64,000 bases of DNA from Neglectibacter timonensis (GCF_900048895.1 NZ_LT160640.1:1-64000); one strand, 5' to 3'; positions 22,101 through 31,035 are shown, counted from the stretch's first letter. Program-made: numbers and translations. The notes: generated by a model not told the origin, from the letters alone.

Positions 22101-22787
22101 ATGCGTATTTTGTTGATTGAAGACGATAGAAGGTTATTAGAATCTTTGAAATTTCAACTGGAAAAGGAAGATTTTACTGTCGATGCCTGCACAACTGGAG
22201 ACGATGGATTATATTTTGTGCTGCAGGGAGCCTATGACCTGGTGATCTTGGACAGAATGCTGCCCGGCATGGATGGGATATCCCTCCTCAGGCGGCTGCG
22301 CAGAGAGGGCGGAGCTGTACCGGTGATCTTATTGACTGCATTGGGAGAACTGGAACACAAAATCGAAGGGCTGGATGCAGGGGCGGATGATTATATTGTA
22401 AAGCCGTTTGCTTTTGAAGAATTGATGGCCCGGATTCGCAGTATTGGCCGCCGGCCGCAAAGCTGGGAGCAGCATGAGACCTATACTGTAGGAGATCTGC
22501 GCCTGGAACCAAGGGAAAAGCGGCTGGAAGGTCCGGGAGGCGTGTGCAGCCTTTCCAAACGGGAAGCCGATCTGCTGGAATTCTTTCTGAAGAATCCGGG
22601 TCAGACCCTTCCGAGAGAGACTTTGCTCCTCAGAGTATGGGGACCGGATGCCGAGGTTGAGGATGGGAACCTCGACAACTATATTCATTTTCTGCGTCGC
22701 CGGCTGCGTACTTTGGGCAGCACCCTGAAGCTGGTGACAGTACGGGGAACCGGATACCGCTTGGAAGAGGAGGATGAGAATGTTTGA
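22101..22787 (+). CDS. OmpR-family response regulator
   Basis: A 228-residue two-domain regulator. The receiver has the acidic pair near residues 8-9, the phospho-acceptor D51 (LVILDRMLPGMDG), T79 (LLTALGE) and K101 (VKPFAF). A winged-helix OmpR/PhoB output domain follows (LSKREADLLEFFL, RVWG, VDGN-like NLDNYIHFLRRRL, VRGTGYRLE). It overlaps the kinase gene and is divergent from the transport operon, which it probably controls. Confidence 0.95.
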   Translation: MRILLIEDDRRLLESLKFQLEKEDFTVDACTTGDDGLYFVLQGAYDLVILDRMLPGMDGISLLRRLRREGGAVPVILLTALGELEHKIEGLDAGADDYIVKPFAFEELMARIRSIGRRPQSWEQHETYTVGDLRLEPREKRLEGPGGVCSLSKREADLLEFFLKNPGQTLPRETLLLRVWGPDAEVEDGNLDNYIHFLRRRLRTLGSTLKLVTVRGTGYRLEEEDENV

Positions 22788-24066
22788 GCGTCTCCACAGG
22801 CAAATGACCCTTTTCTGCGCGGCGGTTACCGGAATCATACTGGTGGTTATGACGCTGCTGTGCCTATTCCTTTCAGAAGCTTCTATCCGTCAAAACCATT
22901 ATCAATCCTTTTTGAATGAGCTGAATTCGGTCATCTCCTATCTGGAAAACCAAACAGTCATTTCCAATCAATGGCTTGCGAAAACAGAGGATGACAACAG
23001 GCTGGTTCTGGATGTATATGATAACGGGGCTCCGTTGCTGTACAATTCCCTGGCGGCGATACAGCCCGAGCGGGAAAAACTGGTGGAGCAGGCGAAGAGA
23101 CAGGCGGCAGAAGAATATGGGCTGGATATATCCTTGCCGGTTTCCAATTCCGTTCTCTCAAAGTATACAGAGTTTTCTATGAAGGGAGAGGAGGGCCGGA
23201 AATATTATGCGGCTGCAGCAGTGTTTCCCAAGAGCGGCGGCGCGCTCAGCGCTGTTTTAGTGTATTCTCTGACAGGGCAGGAATGGCAGGTTTTCCTGCA
23301 GCGACTGCTATTTCTCGGAGTGGATCTGCTGGGAATCGGAGGATTGATTCTGTTTTCCTGGATATTTACGGGAAAAATGCTTGGCCCTTTGGAGGAAAGC
23401 AGAAAAAAACAGGCTCAATTTGTGGCGGCAGCCTCCCATGAGCTCCGTTCTCCTTTAACAGTGATGCTATCCAACCTTTCGGCGCTGCAAAAGGCAGGTC
23501 CGAAAGATCGCGGAAGATTTGAAGAAAATATTAAGGCGGAGGGAAACCGCATGTCTCGCCTCATTGATGATATGCTGGCGCTTGCCAACGCAGACAGCCG
23601 ATCCTGGCGCATCACAAAGGCCACGGAGGAAGTGGATACCCTGATCCTCGAACTTTATGAACATTACCAGGGGCCTGCCCGGGAGCGGGGGATCGCGCTG
23701 TCTGTACGCTTGCCGGAAAGGGTTCTGCCGGAGTGCGTTTGCGACGGCGGCCGCATCCAGCAGGCGCTCTCTGTGCTCCTGGAAAATGCTTTGAGCTATA
23801 CCCCTCAGGGAGGATGCGTAGAACTTTCTGTCGAAGAGAAGTCCGGCAGATGCCTGATTTCTGTACAGGATAACGGACCTGGAGTTCCTGATGGGGAGAA
23901 GCTGCGAATCTTTGACCGTTTTTACCGCACTGATAAATCCCATCAAAATAAGGAGCATTTCGGACTGGGGCTTTGTGTGGCCCGTGAGATTGTTGATCTG
24001 CATAAGGGGAAACTTTGGGTGGAGGATACCCCTGGCGGAGGCGCTACATTTTGTATGCTGCTGTGA
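22780..24066 (+). CDS. Sensor histidine kinase
   Basis: A 428-residue membrane kinase. Two transmembrane helices (about 15-32 and 175-197) frame a roughly 140-residue extracytoplasmic sensor region of no recognised type. The dimerisation motif AAASHELRSPLTV places the phospho-histidine at H220, and N, G1 and G2 boxes follow (LLENALSYTP, DNGPGVPDG, GLGLCVAREIV). The ATG at 22780 sits six bases after AGGAGG; an ATG at 22774 is adjacent to that site and less likely. Partner of the preceding response regulator by overlap. Confidence 0.93.
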   Translation: MFERLHRQMTLFCAAVTGIILVVMTLLCLFLSEASIRQNHYQSFLNELNSVISYLENQTVISNQWLAKTEDDNRLVLDVYDNGAPLLYNSLAAIQPEREKLVEQAKRQAAEEYGLDISLPVSNSVLSKYTEFSMKGEEGRKYYAAAAVFPKSGGALSAVLVYSLTGQEWQVFLQRLLFLGVDLLGIGGLILFSWIFTGKMLGPLEESRKKQAQFVAAASHELRSPLTVMLSNLSALQKAGPKDRGRFEENIKAEGNRMSRLIDDMLALANADSRSWRITKATEEVDTLILELYEHYQGPARERGIALSVRLPERVLPECVCDGGRIQQALSVLLENALSYTPQGGCVELSVEEKSGRCLISVQDNGPGVPDGEKLRIFDRFYRTDKSHQNKEHFGLGLCVAREIVDLHKGKLWVEDTPGGGATFCMLL

Positions 24067-24130
24067 GCTTCCTGGCGTGTGATTCACGAATTTCTTAAAT
24101 GAATTATGTAAACAAGCTGTGCGGGCAAAC

Positions 24131-24170
24131 AAAAAAGAGCTAAAACCCACATGGAGTTTTCAGCTCTTTT
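24131..24170 (-). terminator. Terminator of the small lipoprotein gene
   Basis: AAAAGAGCT and AGCTCTTTT form an inverted repeat with further pairing inside. On the minus strand it ends in a T-run just after the gene that stops at 24175. It may also serve the kinase transcript on the plus strand. Confidence 0.75.
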
Positions 24171-24174
24171 CCGG

Positions 24175-24585
24175 TTATGCGTGATGAATTAGCCTTTTGA
24201 ATTCTGCAGCCGAGGTATTAGAGCGGTAGATTGTGCCGGAACCTTCCGGATTGGGACCTGGATAGTAGAAATCTACATATTCGCCGTTGATATCTACTAT
24301 AACGGTGAGCTTGCCGCCCTCCCAAGGGGTAATTTCCAAAAGATAGTCCGGATAGTAAGCGAACATGGAAAGCGATTTATCCAGAGGTTCAGCTTCCAAA
24401 ATAACGCGGGAAAAAGCCTGGATGCGTTCCCGCTTTTCAGAGGTGCTGGCGTTAAGATGGAGCAGCTTCAGATGCTCTCCATAGCCGCGGGAAAGATCCA
24501 TCTGCAGGGAATTCGGAGTACTGCTGCATCCGGATAACTGCAGAACCATGATGCAAAAAAGAAGAACGCAGAGCGATTTTTTCAT
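24175..24585 (-). CDS. Small secreted lipoprotein, function unknown
   Basis: A 136-residue protein with a signal peptide ending in the lipobox LSGC (C20). The mature part has no motif I recognise; it contains a region of strands (LLEITPWEGGKLTVIVDINGEYVDFYYPG) suggesting a small beta-fold. It converges with the histidine kinase gene, stands alone, and has its own terminator. Confidence 0.75.
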   Translation of the reverse strand: MKKSLCVLLFCIMVLQLSGCSSTPNSLQMDLSRGYGEHLKLLHLNASTSEKRERIQAFSRVILEAEPLDKSLSMFAYYPDYLLEITPWEGGKLTVIVDINGEYVDFYYPGPNPEGSGTIYRSNTSAAEFKRLIHHA

Positions 24586-24653
24586 AACTGGATTTCCTTA
24601 TCTCATAATACGTCATGATATATGCTTTATTCTACCCAGTTTTTCGCTAAATG

Positions 24654-25454
24654 TCAAACAGAAATGCCGAACAGGGATTCGGCGTTCCGACAGGCGATCT
24701 GTTCCTTTTCCGCAGGTTTGAGCCCGGTGGCTTCCAGCAACGCTTTTTCTTCCGGAAAAGTGCTCCAGGGACAATCTGTGGCGAACAGCACTCGGTCCAC
24801 GCCATGAAGGCGAATCAGTTCCTCCAGTTGTCCGGGCGTCAGAAAGTGTGAAGCAAAGGCGGTATCAAAATAAACATTGGATTTGCCGGCCAGATACTGT
24901 GCAGCTGCTTCCGGCATATCCATACCGCCCATGTGCGCGGCAATGATTGTGAGGTTTGGGAACAGATCCGCAATTTTTGCAAGCACATCGGGAGGGCAGT
25001 GTACCAAACTTGGGGAATAGGGATCCCGGCCCGTATGAAAAGCTATGGGCAAACCCAGTTTTTCCGCCTCCGCATAGATGGGCAGCGCAGCGTCGTCGCC
25101 GATGAAGAATTCCTGATAATCCGGATGAAGCTTGATACCATACAATCCCAATTCCTTGATACGGCGCATCTCTTCCAATGCATTTTCGGCGTACGGGAAC
25201 ACGCTTCCGAAGCATCGGATGGAATCATGCTGGCTTTCCGCTGCAAAGTTGTTAACGGAGGTCTGTTGTTTGGCAGTGGTAGCGATATGCAATGCCATCC
25301 CGCCGGAACACCCCCATTCTGCGAGAGCTGCAGCTGTCCCGCCGCGGGTACCGTCTGTAAAATAGGGGCATTTGCAGATGCCGGAAAGCCTGGGGAGCGC
25401 TTTTCCTGCCAACGTATCCGGGAAGAAATGAATATGGGTATCGAAGTATTTCAT
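24654..25454 (-). CDS. Amidohydrolase-family metal-dependent hydrolase
   Basis: A 266-residue TIM-barrel hydrolase of the amidohydrolase_2 type. Metal and active-site motifs appear in order: FDTHIHFF, GIKLHPDY, AFHTGRD, AAHMGGMD and the late FATDCPW aspartate. Relatives are decarboxylases or hydrolases with unknown physiological substrates. The ATG at 25454 has AGGAGG 11 bases ahead. The reading frame extends further upstream to 25532 without a ribosome site. It follows rpsR by 87 bases on the same strand and might be read from that operon. Confidence 0.83.
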   Translation of the reverse strand: MKYFDTHIHFFPDTLAGKALPRLSGICKCPYFTDGTRGGTAAALAEWGCSGGMALHIATTAKQQTSVNNFAAESQHDSIRCFGSVFPYAENALEEMRRIKELGLYGIKLHPDYQEFFIGDDAALPIYAEAEKLGLPIAFHTGRDPYSPSLVHCPPDVLAKIADLFPNLTIIAAHMGGMDMPEAAAQYLAGKSNVYFDTAFASHFLTPGQLEELIRLHGVDRVLFATDCPWSTFPEEKALLEATGLKPAEKEQIACRNAESLFGISV

Positions 25455-25541
25455 AAGACCGGAATCCTCCTGTTGAGAAAATTTAGCATAGAATGAGAAA
25501 GAGACTTTCCGCAGTAGCGGAAAGTCTCCCAATGAATCGAA

Positions 25542-25793
25542 TCAGTCGCTCGTGTAGGGGAGCAGAGCCAGATGACGCGCACGTTTGATCGCAACGGTCA
25601 AAGCACGCTGATGATATGCACAAGTACCGGTCACACGGCGGGGGAGGATCTTTCCTCTCTCGGAGATGAAGCGGCGAAGCTTGGCGATATCTTTGTAATC
25701 AATATAGTCCGCTCTGTCAACACAGAAGCTGCACACCTTTTTGCGTCCCTTGCGTCCACCGCGGCGGACTTCTCTTTCGGGTCTATCAGCCAT
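25542..25793 (-). CDS. rpsR: 30S ribosomal protein S18
   Basis: An 83-residue S18, a protein that pairs with S6 on the 30S platform. Recognised by [30 protein letters not shown] and [18 protein letters not shown]. The CSFC and GTC cysteines mark the zinc-binding form. Last gene of rpsF-ssb-rpsR. The ATG at 25793 with AAGGAGG ten bases ahead is used; TTG at 25799 is in frame. Confidence 0.98.
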   Translation of the reverse strand: MADRPEREVRRGGRKGRKKVCSFCVDRADYIDYKDIAKLRRFISERGKILPRRVTGTCAYHQRALTVAIKRARHLALLPYTSD

Positions 25794-25840
25794 AGCCAAA
25801 AAGCCTCCTTAACAAAATTTTAGTCTGAAGAGTCAAAATT

Positions 25841-26311
25841 TTAGAAGGGGAGATCGTCGTCTCCCAGGATCTCTTCAAAATCCTCGTTGCTTCCGCTGGA
25901 ATAGGCGGGGGCAGGCTCGCTGTAGGCGGCCGGCCTCTGCTGCACGGCGGGCGCGCTGTCATAAGAACCGGGCGCACTGCCGGAGGAATCCCGCTTGGAA
26001 TCCGCGAAGCTCACATCGTTGGCCACGATTTCAAAGGCCTTGCGTTTGTTGCCCTGCTTGTCCTCATAATTGCGGGTCTGGATGGAACCAGTTACAGCCA
26101 TCATCCGGCCCTTTGAAAAATACTTGCAGACAAATTCTGCGGTCTGACGCCAGGCGACCACATCGATAAAATCAGTCTGGCGTTCCGTGCCCGCTCTTGA
26201 ATAGGAGCGGTCCACAGCCAGAGTAAATGTGGTGACGGCAATGTCATTGGGAGTATGTCTCAATTCCGGGTCGGCTACCAGCCTGCCCATGATAGCGGCA
26301 ACATTCAGCAT
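25841..26311 (-). CDS. ssb: Single-stranded DNA-binding protein
   Basis: A 156-residue SSB with an N-terminal OB-fold (MLNVAAIMGRLVADPELRHT, DFIDVVAWRQTAEFV, GRMMAVTGSIQTRNYEDKQGNKRKAFEIVA), a flexible Pro/Ser/Ala-rich linker, and the acidic C-terminal tip DDDLPF that recruits replication and repair partners. Its place between rpsF and rpsR is the standard Firmicute order. Confidence 0.97.
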   Translation of the reverse strand: MLNVAAIMGRLVADPELRHTPNDIAVTTFTLAVDRSYSRAGTERQTDFIDVVAWRQTAEFVCKYFSKGRMMAVTGSIQTRNYEDKQGNKRKAFEIVANDVSFADSKRDSSGSAPGSYDSAPAVQQRPAAYSEPAPAYSSGSNEDFEEILGDDDLPF

Positions 26312-26343
26312 AAATCAGGCACTCTCTTTCGTAGTCAGCAGAA

Positions 26344-26769
26344 TTATTCTGCGCTTTCCGCAGAAGCTGTCTCAGCAGCGGGAGCCTCTACAGCTTCCAC
26401 GGCGATGGCTTCCACGTCGATATTGCTCTCTTCAGCCTTCTGAGGCTTCTGGGCTTTCTTGGGGTTTACATGACGGGGATCGCGCTTTACGATAATCGTG
26501 CGCAGGATACCGTCGGTAATCTGATACCTTCTGTCAAGCTCAGCGGTAAAATCCGGTGTGCTTTCGAAGTTGATCAGGGTGTAATAGCCCTCGTTCTGCT
26601 TCTGAATGGGATAAGCAAAGCGGCGCTTCCCCCAATCGTCAACACTCTGAACAGTACCGTGCTCTGCAATCAGAGCCTTGAATTTGTCTACGAGTTCCGT
26701 GTTTCCCTCCTCGCCGATTTTGGCGGTCGTGATGATGACGGTCTCGTAGAGGTTCTTTCCATCTGCCAT
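26344..26769 (-). CDS. rpsF: 30S ribosomal protein S6
   Basis: A 141-residue S6 (YETVIITTAK, WGKRRFAYPIQKQNEGYYTLINFES, DRRYQITDGILRTIIVKRD) with an Ala/Glu-rich C-terminal extension. The ATG at 26769 is fixed by AAGGAGGT eight bases ahead; the frame is open to 26913 but that extension lies upstream of the promoter. First gene of rpsF-ssb-rpsR. Its leader is about 100 bases and GC-hairpin-rich, where an S6:S18 autoregulatory element could lie, though I could not match the motif. Confidence 0.97.
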   Translation of the reverse strand: MADGKNLYETVIITTAKIGEEGNTELVDKFKALIAEHGTVQSVDDWGKRRFAYPIQKQNEGYYTLINFESTPDFTAELDRRYQITDGILRTIIVKRDPRHVNPKKAQKPQKAEESNIDVEAIAVEAVEAPAAETASAESAE

Positions 26770-26872
26770 TTGTATTGCACCTCCTTCTGGTCTTTTGGCC
26801 CCGCGCAGTTTTATATCGTCGCGGAGCAAGGATGAAAAATCGTTAGGATCTAACGAAAAGTCAACGGGAATT

Positions 26873-26900
26873 ATTATAGCATAAATTGGATTTAAGTCAA
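26873..26900 (-). promoter_or_regulatory. Promoter of rpsF-ssb-rpsR
   Basis: Read on the minus strand, TTGACT (26895-26900), 16 bases, then a perfect TATAAT (26873-26878). It lies about 100 bases ahead of the rpsF start and fixes the operon's transcription start. Confidence 0.85.
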
Positions 26901-26925
26901 GGAAAATCTGCAAATACGCGGTTTG

Positions 26926-27570
26926 TCATCCAGCGAAGCAGCCAGTGGCCAGCTCCATCAGGTGAACGCCCCGGCCGCCGCCCAACAGAATGCCCGCAGT
27001 GCAGCGGTTGCAGTAGGCCACTGTAAGAGGACAAGTATATTTTTCGACCTGTTCGGCCATCAGTTGTTTTTGGATATCCTCTGGCAGCCGGTACAGCGGC
27101 GTATCGGGCCAACGCTTCAGCAAGGCGATATTTTCCGGCTTTTCCGGTTGGAAATGTAAATTCCCGCAGTAGAAGGATCGCTCTCGATTTTCCGTCAGTT
27201 CCACAGCTCTCACGTTCAGCTTTTGCAGGACAGACCGCACCCCTTGGAAAATTTCCGGGTGTTCCCGGTCCCGCCAGCAGTCCTGGATGTTTACCGTAAG
27301 GCCTTTGTAATCCGGCCAGGGATAATCCTCCTGTCGATCCAGCCAGACAAAAAGGTTTTCCAAAATCAACTGGTTTTCCGGCTTTGCCTCCAGAGTTTCC
27401 CGGCAAGCCTGGCAGAAGTACAGGGCGGTATTCCCCGCAGGATAGGAAGTACTGTCTATCCTGCAGCAGCCGGCCACAGGCATTTTCTCCTTGAGATAAG
27501 CCCGAAGCCTTTTTGCAGCTTCGGGACTGGCTTTTGTGAAATTGCAGCTGGGAAAATAAATTTCACCCAT
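26926..27570 (-). CDS. Cysteine-rich Fe-S or metal-binding protein, function unknown
   Basis: A 214-residue soluble protein. The pattern (YFPSCNF, AGCCRID, YFCQACRETLE, YCNRCTAGILLGG) resembles the CCG cysteine-rich domain of heterodisulfide-reductase-like Fe-S proteins, which bind a [4Fe-4S] cluster or zinc. The second half is not recognised. It stands between galU and the rpsF promoter on the same strand. Binding of a cluster and any redox role are inference. Confidence 0.6.
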   Translation of the reverse strand: MGEIYFPSCNFTKASPEAAKRLRAYLKEKMPVAGCCRIDSTSYPAGNTALYFCQACRETLEAKPENQLILENLFVWLDRQEDYPWPDYKGLTVNIQDCWRDREHPEIFQGVRSVLQKLNVRAVELTENRERSFYCGNLHFQPEKPENIALLKRWPDTPLYRLPEDIQKQLMAEQVEKYTCPLTVAYCNRCTAGILLGGGRGVHLMELATGCFAG

Positions 27571-27607
27571 GGGAACTTGCCTTTCTGTGAGATTGTGGGA
27601 AACGCTG

Positions 27608-28483
27608 TCAAAGCCGTGAGCAGAGTTCCTTGAGATAGACGCGGAAATCCTCGCCGATTTCGGGGTGTTTCAAAGCTACCTCTACGCTGGCCTGCATGAT
27701 GCCTAGCTTGTTGCCCATGTCGTACCGCGTGCCGGTGAAGTCCACAGCGGTCATACCGTCCCGTCTGGCCAGTGTCTTCATGGCATCGGTAAGCTGGATT
27801 TCCCCTCCTGCGCCGGGAGGGGTTTTATCAAGGATATCAAATATCTCTGGAGGCAGCACACAGCGGCCTAAAATAGAATAAAGAGAAAGTTCTTCGCCTT
27901 TTTGGGGTTTTTCTATCATATCGGTGCAACGGAAATAATTCTCCCGAATGGCTTCAAGCTTCAGGGAGGAATATTTTGAGATTGCTTCAGGTGAGACCTC
28001 TTTCACGCCGACCACACCGTTGCCGAATTGTTCGTAGGCGCGGATAAGCTGGGCGCACGCCGGATCCTCACCGATGATAACATCGTCCCCATAGAGCACT
28101 GCAAAGGGTTCGTTCTCCACGAAATACCTGGCGCAGTTGATAGCGTGTCCCAGGCCTTTTGTCTCCTTCTGCCGCACATAGTAGATATTGGCAAGCTTTG
28201 AAATACCAATAATTTCTTGAAGGATTTCTTCCTTTTCCGGATTTCCGGCAAGCCGCTGTTCCAACTCGGGGGCCCGGTCAAAATGATCCTCCAGCAGCCC
28301 TTTGCCTCGGTTCGTAATGATTAAGATATCCTCGATGCCGGAGGCCGCGGCTTCTTCCACAATATACTGGATCGCAGGCTTATCTACAATGGGCAGCATT
28401 TCTTTGGGCATTGCCTTGGTGGCGGGCAGTACGCGGGTACCAAGTCCCGCGGCCGGGATTACGGCTTTTCTCACTTTTTGCAT
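27608..28483 (-). CDS. galU: UTP--glucose-1-phosphate uridylyltransferase
   Basis: A 291-residue GalU, which makes UDP-glucose for wall and capsule sugars. The N-terminal nucleotidyltransferase motif is IPAAGLGTRVLPATKAMPKEMLPIVDKP, and YGDDVI, VGVKEV and FTGTRYDMGNKLG follow. Length is normal. The ATG at 28483 begins the family motif (MQKVRKAVIPAAG); the frame runs on to 28702 but overlaps the upstream gene. An AAAGGA site lies somewhat far ahead. Confidence 0.96.
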   Translation of the reverse strand: MQKVRKAVIPAAGLGTRVLPATKAMPKEMLPIVDKPAIQYIVEEAAASGIEDILIITNRGKGLLEDHFDRAPELEQRLAGNPEKEEILQEIIGISKLANIYYVRQKETKGLGHAINCARYFVENEPFAVLYGDDVIIGEDPACAQLIRAYEQFGNGVVGVKEVSPEAISKYSSLKLEAIRENYFRCTDMIEKPQKGEELSLYSILGRCVLPPEIFDILDKTPPGAGGEIQLTDAMKTLARRDGMTAVDFTGTRYDMGNKLGIMQASVEVALKHPEIGEDFRVYLKELCSRL

Positions 28484-28545
28484 GGCTGTTTTCAGATCCT
28501 TTCTCGGGATTCTCGTCCTGGAAAAACGGGCGGAAAGGGGAAACG

Positions 28546-29616
28546 CTATAAAAACAGGGGGATATTCACGATAATCATATAGCAGACAAACATACAGATA
28601 GCGATGGAAACATTTACGCCGCCGCGTGCTTCCAGCAGCGCGCCTTCCGCTTCGCCGGTTTTTGCGGCTGCCACCTTGGTATCCCTGACAGTGCGGACAC
28701 AATGCTTCATATACATTTTATTGCCGCGGAACCCCACCACGATCATCACAATCAGCATGCAGAACAAGCAGATCATGGGCAGAGTAATCTGCAGATACAT
28801 AATGGGGTTTTGAGACATGATATCTGAAATGATGATCATTTGATCGTTAGTAGGGCTGAAGCCTTCGGCAAGATCCATCCCCGCTTTCTGCATCAACTCC
28901 ATCAGCACAGGGGATGCAATGAAAATGGAAAAACACAGATAGGCAATATAAATACAGAACATCAAAGCCGTGACCAGAATGCCAAATTTATATTGTTTGC
29001 GGTAGAGCATCCAGGCGCCGGAAAACAGAAAAGCGGAAAAATTAAATTTGTTTTTGCCGCTTTGCTTCATGTAGCGGAATACGGGCATATAATACGCCGT
29101 GTTCTGTTTAATCAGCTTGGAGGCGTCGCCGAAGGTGACGTTTTCATCCAAAATTTCTGTAGGGCTCACACCGCCCATTGGATCCATGGGAAAGGGGAAC
29201 GGGCCGCCGTACATATTTCCCTGGGGAACAGGCGGTACACCGTAGGGAGTGGAAGGGGGAGGAACAGTTCCCTGTTCCTGATTGGAGTTTTGATAGGTGT
29301 TGTTGTATCGTTGTGGTTCCCCCACAAGAGAAGAGCCGCAGCGATTACAAAACAAAGCGCTGTGACCGTTTAAAGTGCCGCAAATCGGGCATTCCCGGTC
29401 TTTGATCTCTGTACTGGGATCCGGGGCCACCGGCGGCGCAGGAGGTTCCCAGGCTTTTCCCGCTTTGTGGAGCTCCTCCTCGAAGATGCATTTTCCCTCT
29501 TTCTGGTAGCAGGCCCTGTGATACGGAGCGCCGCATTCCGGACAAACAACGATGTCGTCGTTCTGCTGGAAGGGTACGTCGCATACAGGGCACTTGATTC
29601 CAGTGTAGTCAAGCAT
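28546..29616 (-). CDS. Zinc-ribbon/RING-like membrane protein
   Basis: A 356-residue protein. The N-terminus is a treble-clef or RING-like zinc module (CPVCD...CPECGAPYHRACY...C), with a second zinc ribbon (CPICGTLN...LFCNRCGSSL). A Pro/Gly/Asn/Gln-rich linker follows, then a DUF2628-like membrane part with the segment FSAFLFSGAWMLYRKQYKFG and about four hydrophobic helices, ending in a hydrophobic tail. Clostridia often carry such proteins; the function is unknown. The start at 29616 matches MLDYTG-type family N-termini; ATG at 29628 is the alternative. Confidence 0.78.
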   Translation of the reverse strand: MLDYTGIKCPVCDVPFQQNDDIVVCPECGAPYHRACYQKEGKCIFEEELHKAGKAWEPPAPPVAPDPSTEIKDRECPICGTLNGHSALFCNRCGSSLVGEPQRYNNTYQNSNQEQGTVPPPSTPYGVPPVPQGNMYGGPFPFPMDPMGGVSPTEILDENVTFGDASKLIKQNTAYYMPVFRYMKQSGKNKFNFSAFLFSGAWMLYRKQYKFGILVTALMFCIYIAYLCFSIFIASPVLMELMQKAGMDLAEGFSPTNDQMIIISDIMSQNPIMYLQITLPMICLFCMLIVMIVVGFRGNKMYMKHCVRTVRDTKVAAAKTGEAEGALLEARGGVNVSIAICMFVCYMIIVNIPLFL

Positions 29617-29838
29617 AGAGGCAGCCATTCCTTTCTTTAAATAAAGAAAACTTGACCGCGGAATTCCCAACTTCAGCGCGGACAAGCCTGGGACAAAACA
29701 AAAATTCCCAGGAGTTATATGATTCCCTATTTTACCTTATTTTTTTAGAAAGCGCAATCGAAACCATTTTTATTTTCAGACTGTTAATATTTTATCCGAT
29801 ATTTCGGAAAAATAAGGGAAGACACGATGCCAAATAGG

Positions 29839-29867
29839 TTTACTTTTTTACCTGTTTCCAGTATAAT
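29839..29867 (+). promoter_or_regulatory. Promoter of prfB
   Basis: TTTACT (29839-29844), 17 bases, then perfect TATAAT (29862-29867). It falls inside the longer possible reading frame of prfB and therefore shows that the real start is downstream at 29908. Confidence 0.85.
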
Positions 29868-29907
29868 GGCAAAAGAAAACCGCAAACGAGAGGTTAAGGA
29901 TACAGAT

Positions 29908-31035
29908 ATGCTGCAATTTGAAGAGTTGAAACGAGAACTGGAAGGACAGGAAAAAGCACTGGACGGCCTGAAGGTTGCGCTGGGGCTTGAAAAGCTGCGG
30001 GAAGAAGTGGAGATGCTGGAGCATAAGGCCTCAGAGCCTGGCTTTTGGGATAATATGGCGGAAGCTCAGAGAATCACACAGAGAATGGCGGCCCTGAAGG
30101 GAAAGGATGAGACCTATCAGAAGCTGTGCGGTCGGGCGGACGACGCCTTGGCGCTGATCGAGATGGGCGATGAGGCGGAGGACTTGTCTTTGATTCCTGA
30201 GGTGAGGGCAGAATTGGATGCAATCGGCAGTGAGATTGAAACGATGAAGCTCTCCACGCTGCTTACCGGGGAATATGACTCCAACAATGCGATTCTCACC
30301 TTCCACGCGGGGTCCGGCGGCACAGAGGCGCAGGATTGGGCGGAAATGCTGTTCCGCATGTATAACCGCTGGGGGGAGCGCCACGGATTTAAGGTGAGCA
30401 CCCTGGATTATCTGGACGGAGACGAGGCCGGTCTGAAGAGCGCTTCTATCCTGGTGGAAGGCGAGAATGCCTATGGCTTTTTGAAAAGTGAAGCGGGCGT
30501 TCACAGATTGGTACGGGTATCCCCCTTCGATGCGGCTGGCCGCCGGCACACCTCTTTTTCCTCTCTGGAGGTTATGCCAGAAATTGATGAGGATAACAGC
30601 GTAGAGATCAATCCCGATGACATCAGGATGGAGGTTTACCGCGCCAGCGGCGCAGGCGGCCAGAAGGTTAACAAGACATCCTCTGCCGTGCGCCTCATCC
30701 ATATCCCCACCGGAATAGTTGTCTCCTGTCAGGTGGAGCGCAGCCAGTATCAGAACAGGGATGTAGCCATGAAGATGCTGATCTCGAAATTGGTGGAGAT
30801 TAAGGAACGGGAAAACCTGGAAAAGATTTCCGACATCAAGGGTGAGCAGAAAGAAATCACTTGGGGCAGCCAAATCCGATCCTATGTGTTTATGCCTTAT
30901 ACCATGGTGAAGGATCATCGTACGGGATTTGAAACCGGCAATGTCAACGCCGTGATGGACGGCGAGTTGGATGGTTTCATCAACGCGTATCTGACCGCGC
31001 TGAGCCAGGGCACCTTGGGTGAGAATATTGAATAA
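29908..31035 (+). CDS. prfB: Peptide chain release factor 2
   Basis: A 375-residue RF2, which ends translation at UGA and UAA. It has the stop-codon recognition tripeptide SPF (205-207) and the catalytic GGQ (250-252) in RASGAGGQKVNKTSSAVR. The gene reads in one frame: where most prfB genes have a programmed +1 frameshift (CTT TGA), this one reads GGG CTT GAA at codons 26-28. Autoregulation by frameshifting is thus absent. AAGGA lies eight bases before the ATG. Confidence 0.97.
   Translation: MLQFEELKRELEGQEKALDGLKVALGLEKLREEVEMLEHKASEPGFWDNMAEAQRITQRMAALKGKDETYQKLCGRADDALALIEMGDEAEDLSLIPEVRAELDAIGSEIETMKLSTLLTGEYDSNNAILTFHAGSGGTEAQDWAEMLFRMYNRWGERHGFKVSTLDYLDGDEAGLKSASILVEGENAYGFLKSEAGVHRLVRVSPFDAAGRRHTSFSSLEVMPEIDEDNSVEINPDDIRMEVYRASGAGGQKVNKTSSAVRLIHIPTGIVVSCQVERSQYQNRDVAMKMLISKLVEIKERENLEKISDIKGEQKEITWGSQIRSYVFMPYTMVKDHRTGFETGNVNAVMDGELDGFINAYLTALSQGTLGENIE

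Noticed and set aside
26770-26870. S6:S18-binding leader motif of rpsF
   Set aside because: The leader has a CCGCG/CGCGG hairpin but I could not match the bulged CCG consensus, so no regulatory RNA is called.
26897-27406. A 169-residue minus-strand frame in another phase of the cysteine-rich gene
   Set aside because: Overlaps the 26926-27570 gene, which has the conserved cysteine pattern and a start; this one shows no domain and would read through the rpsF promoter.
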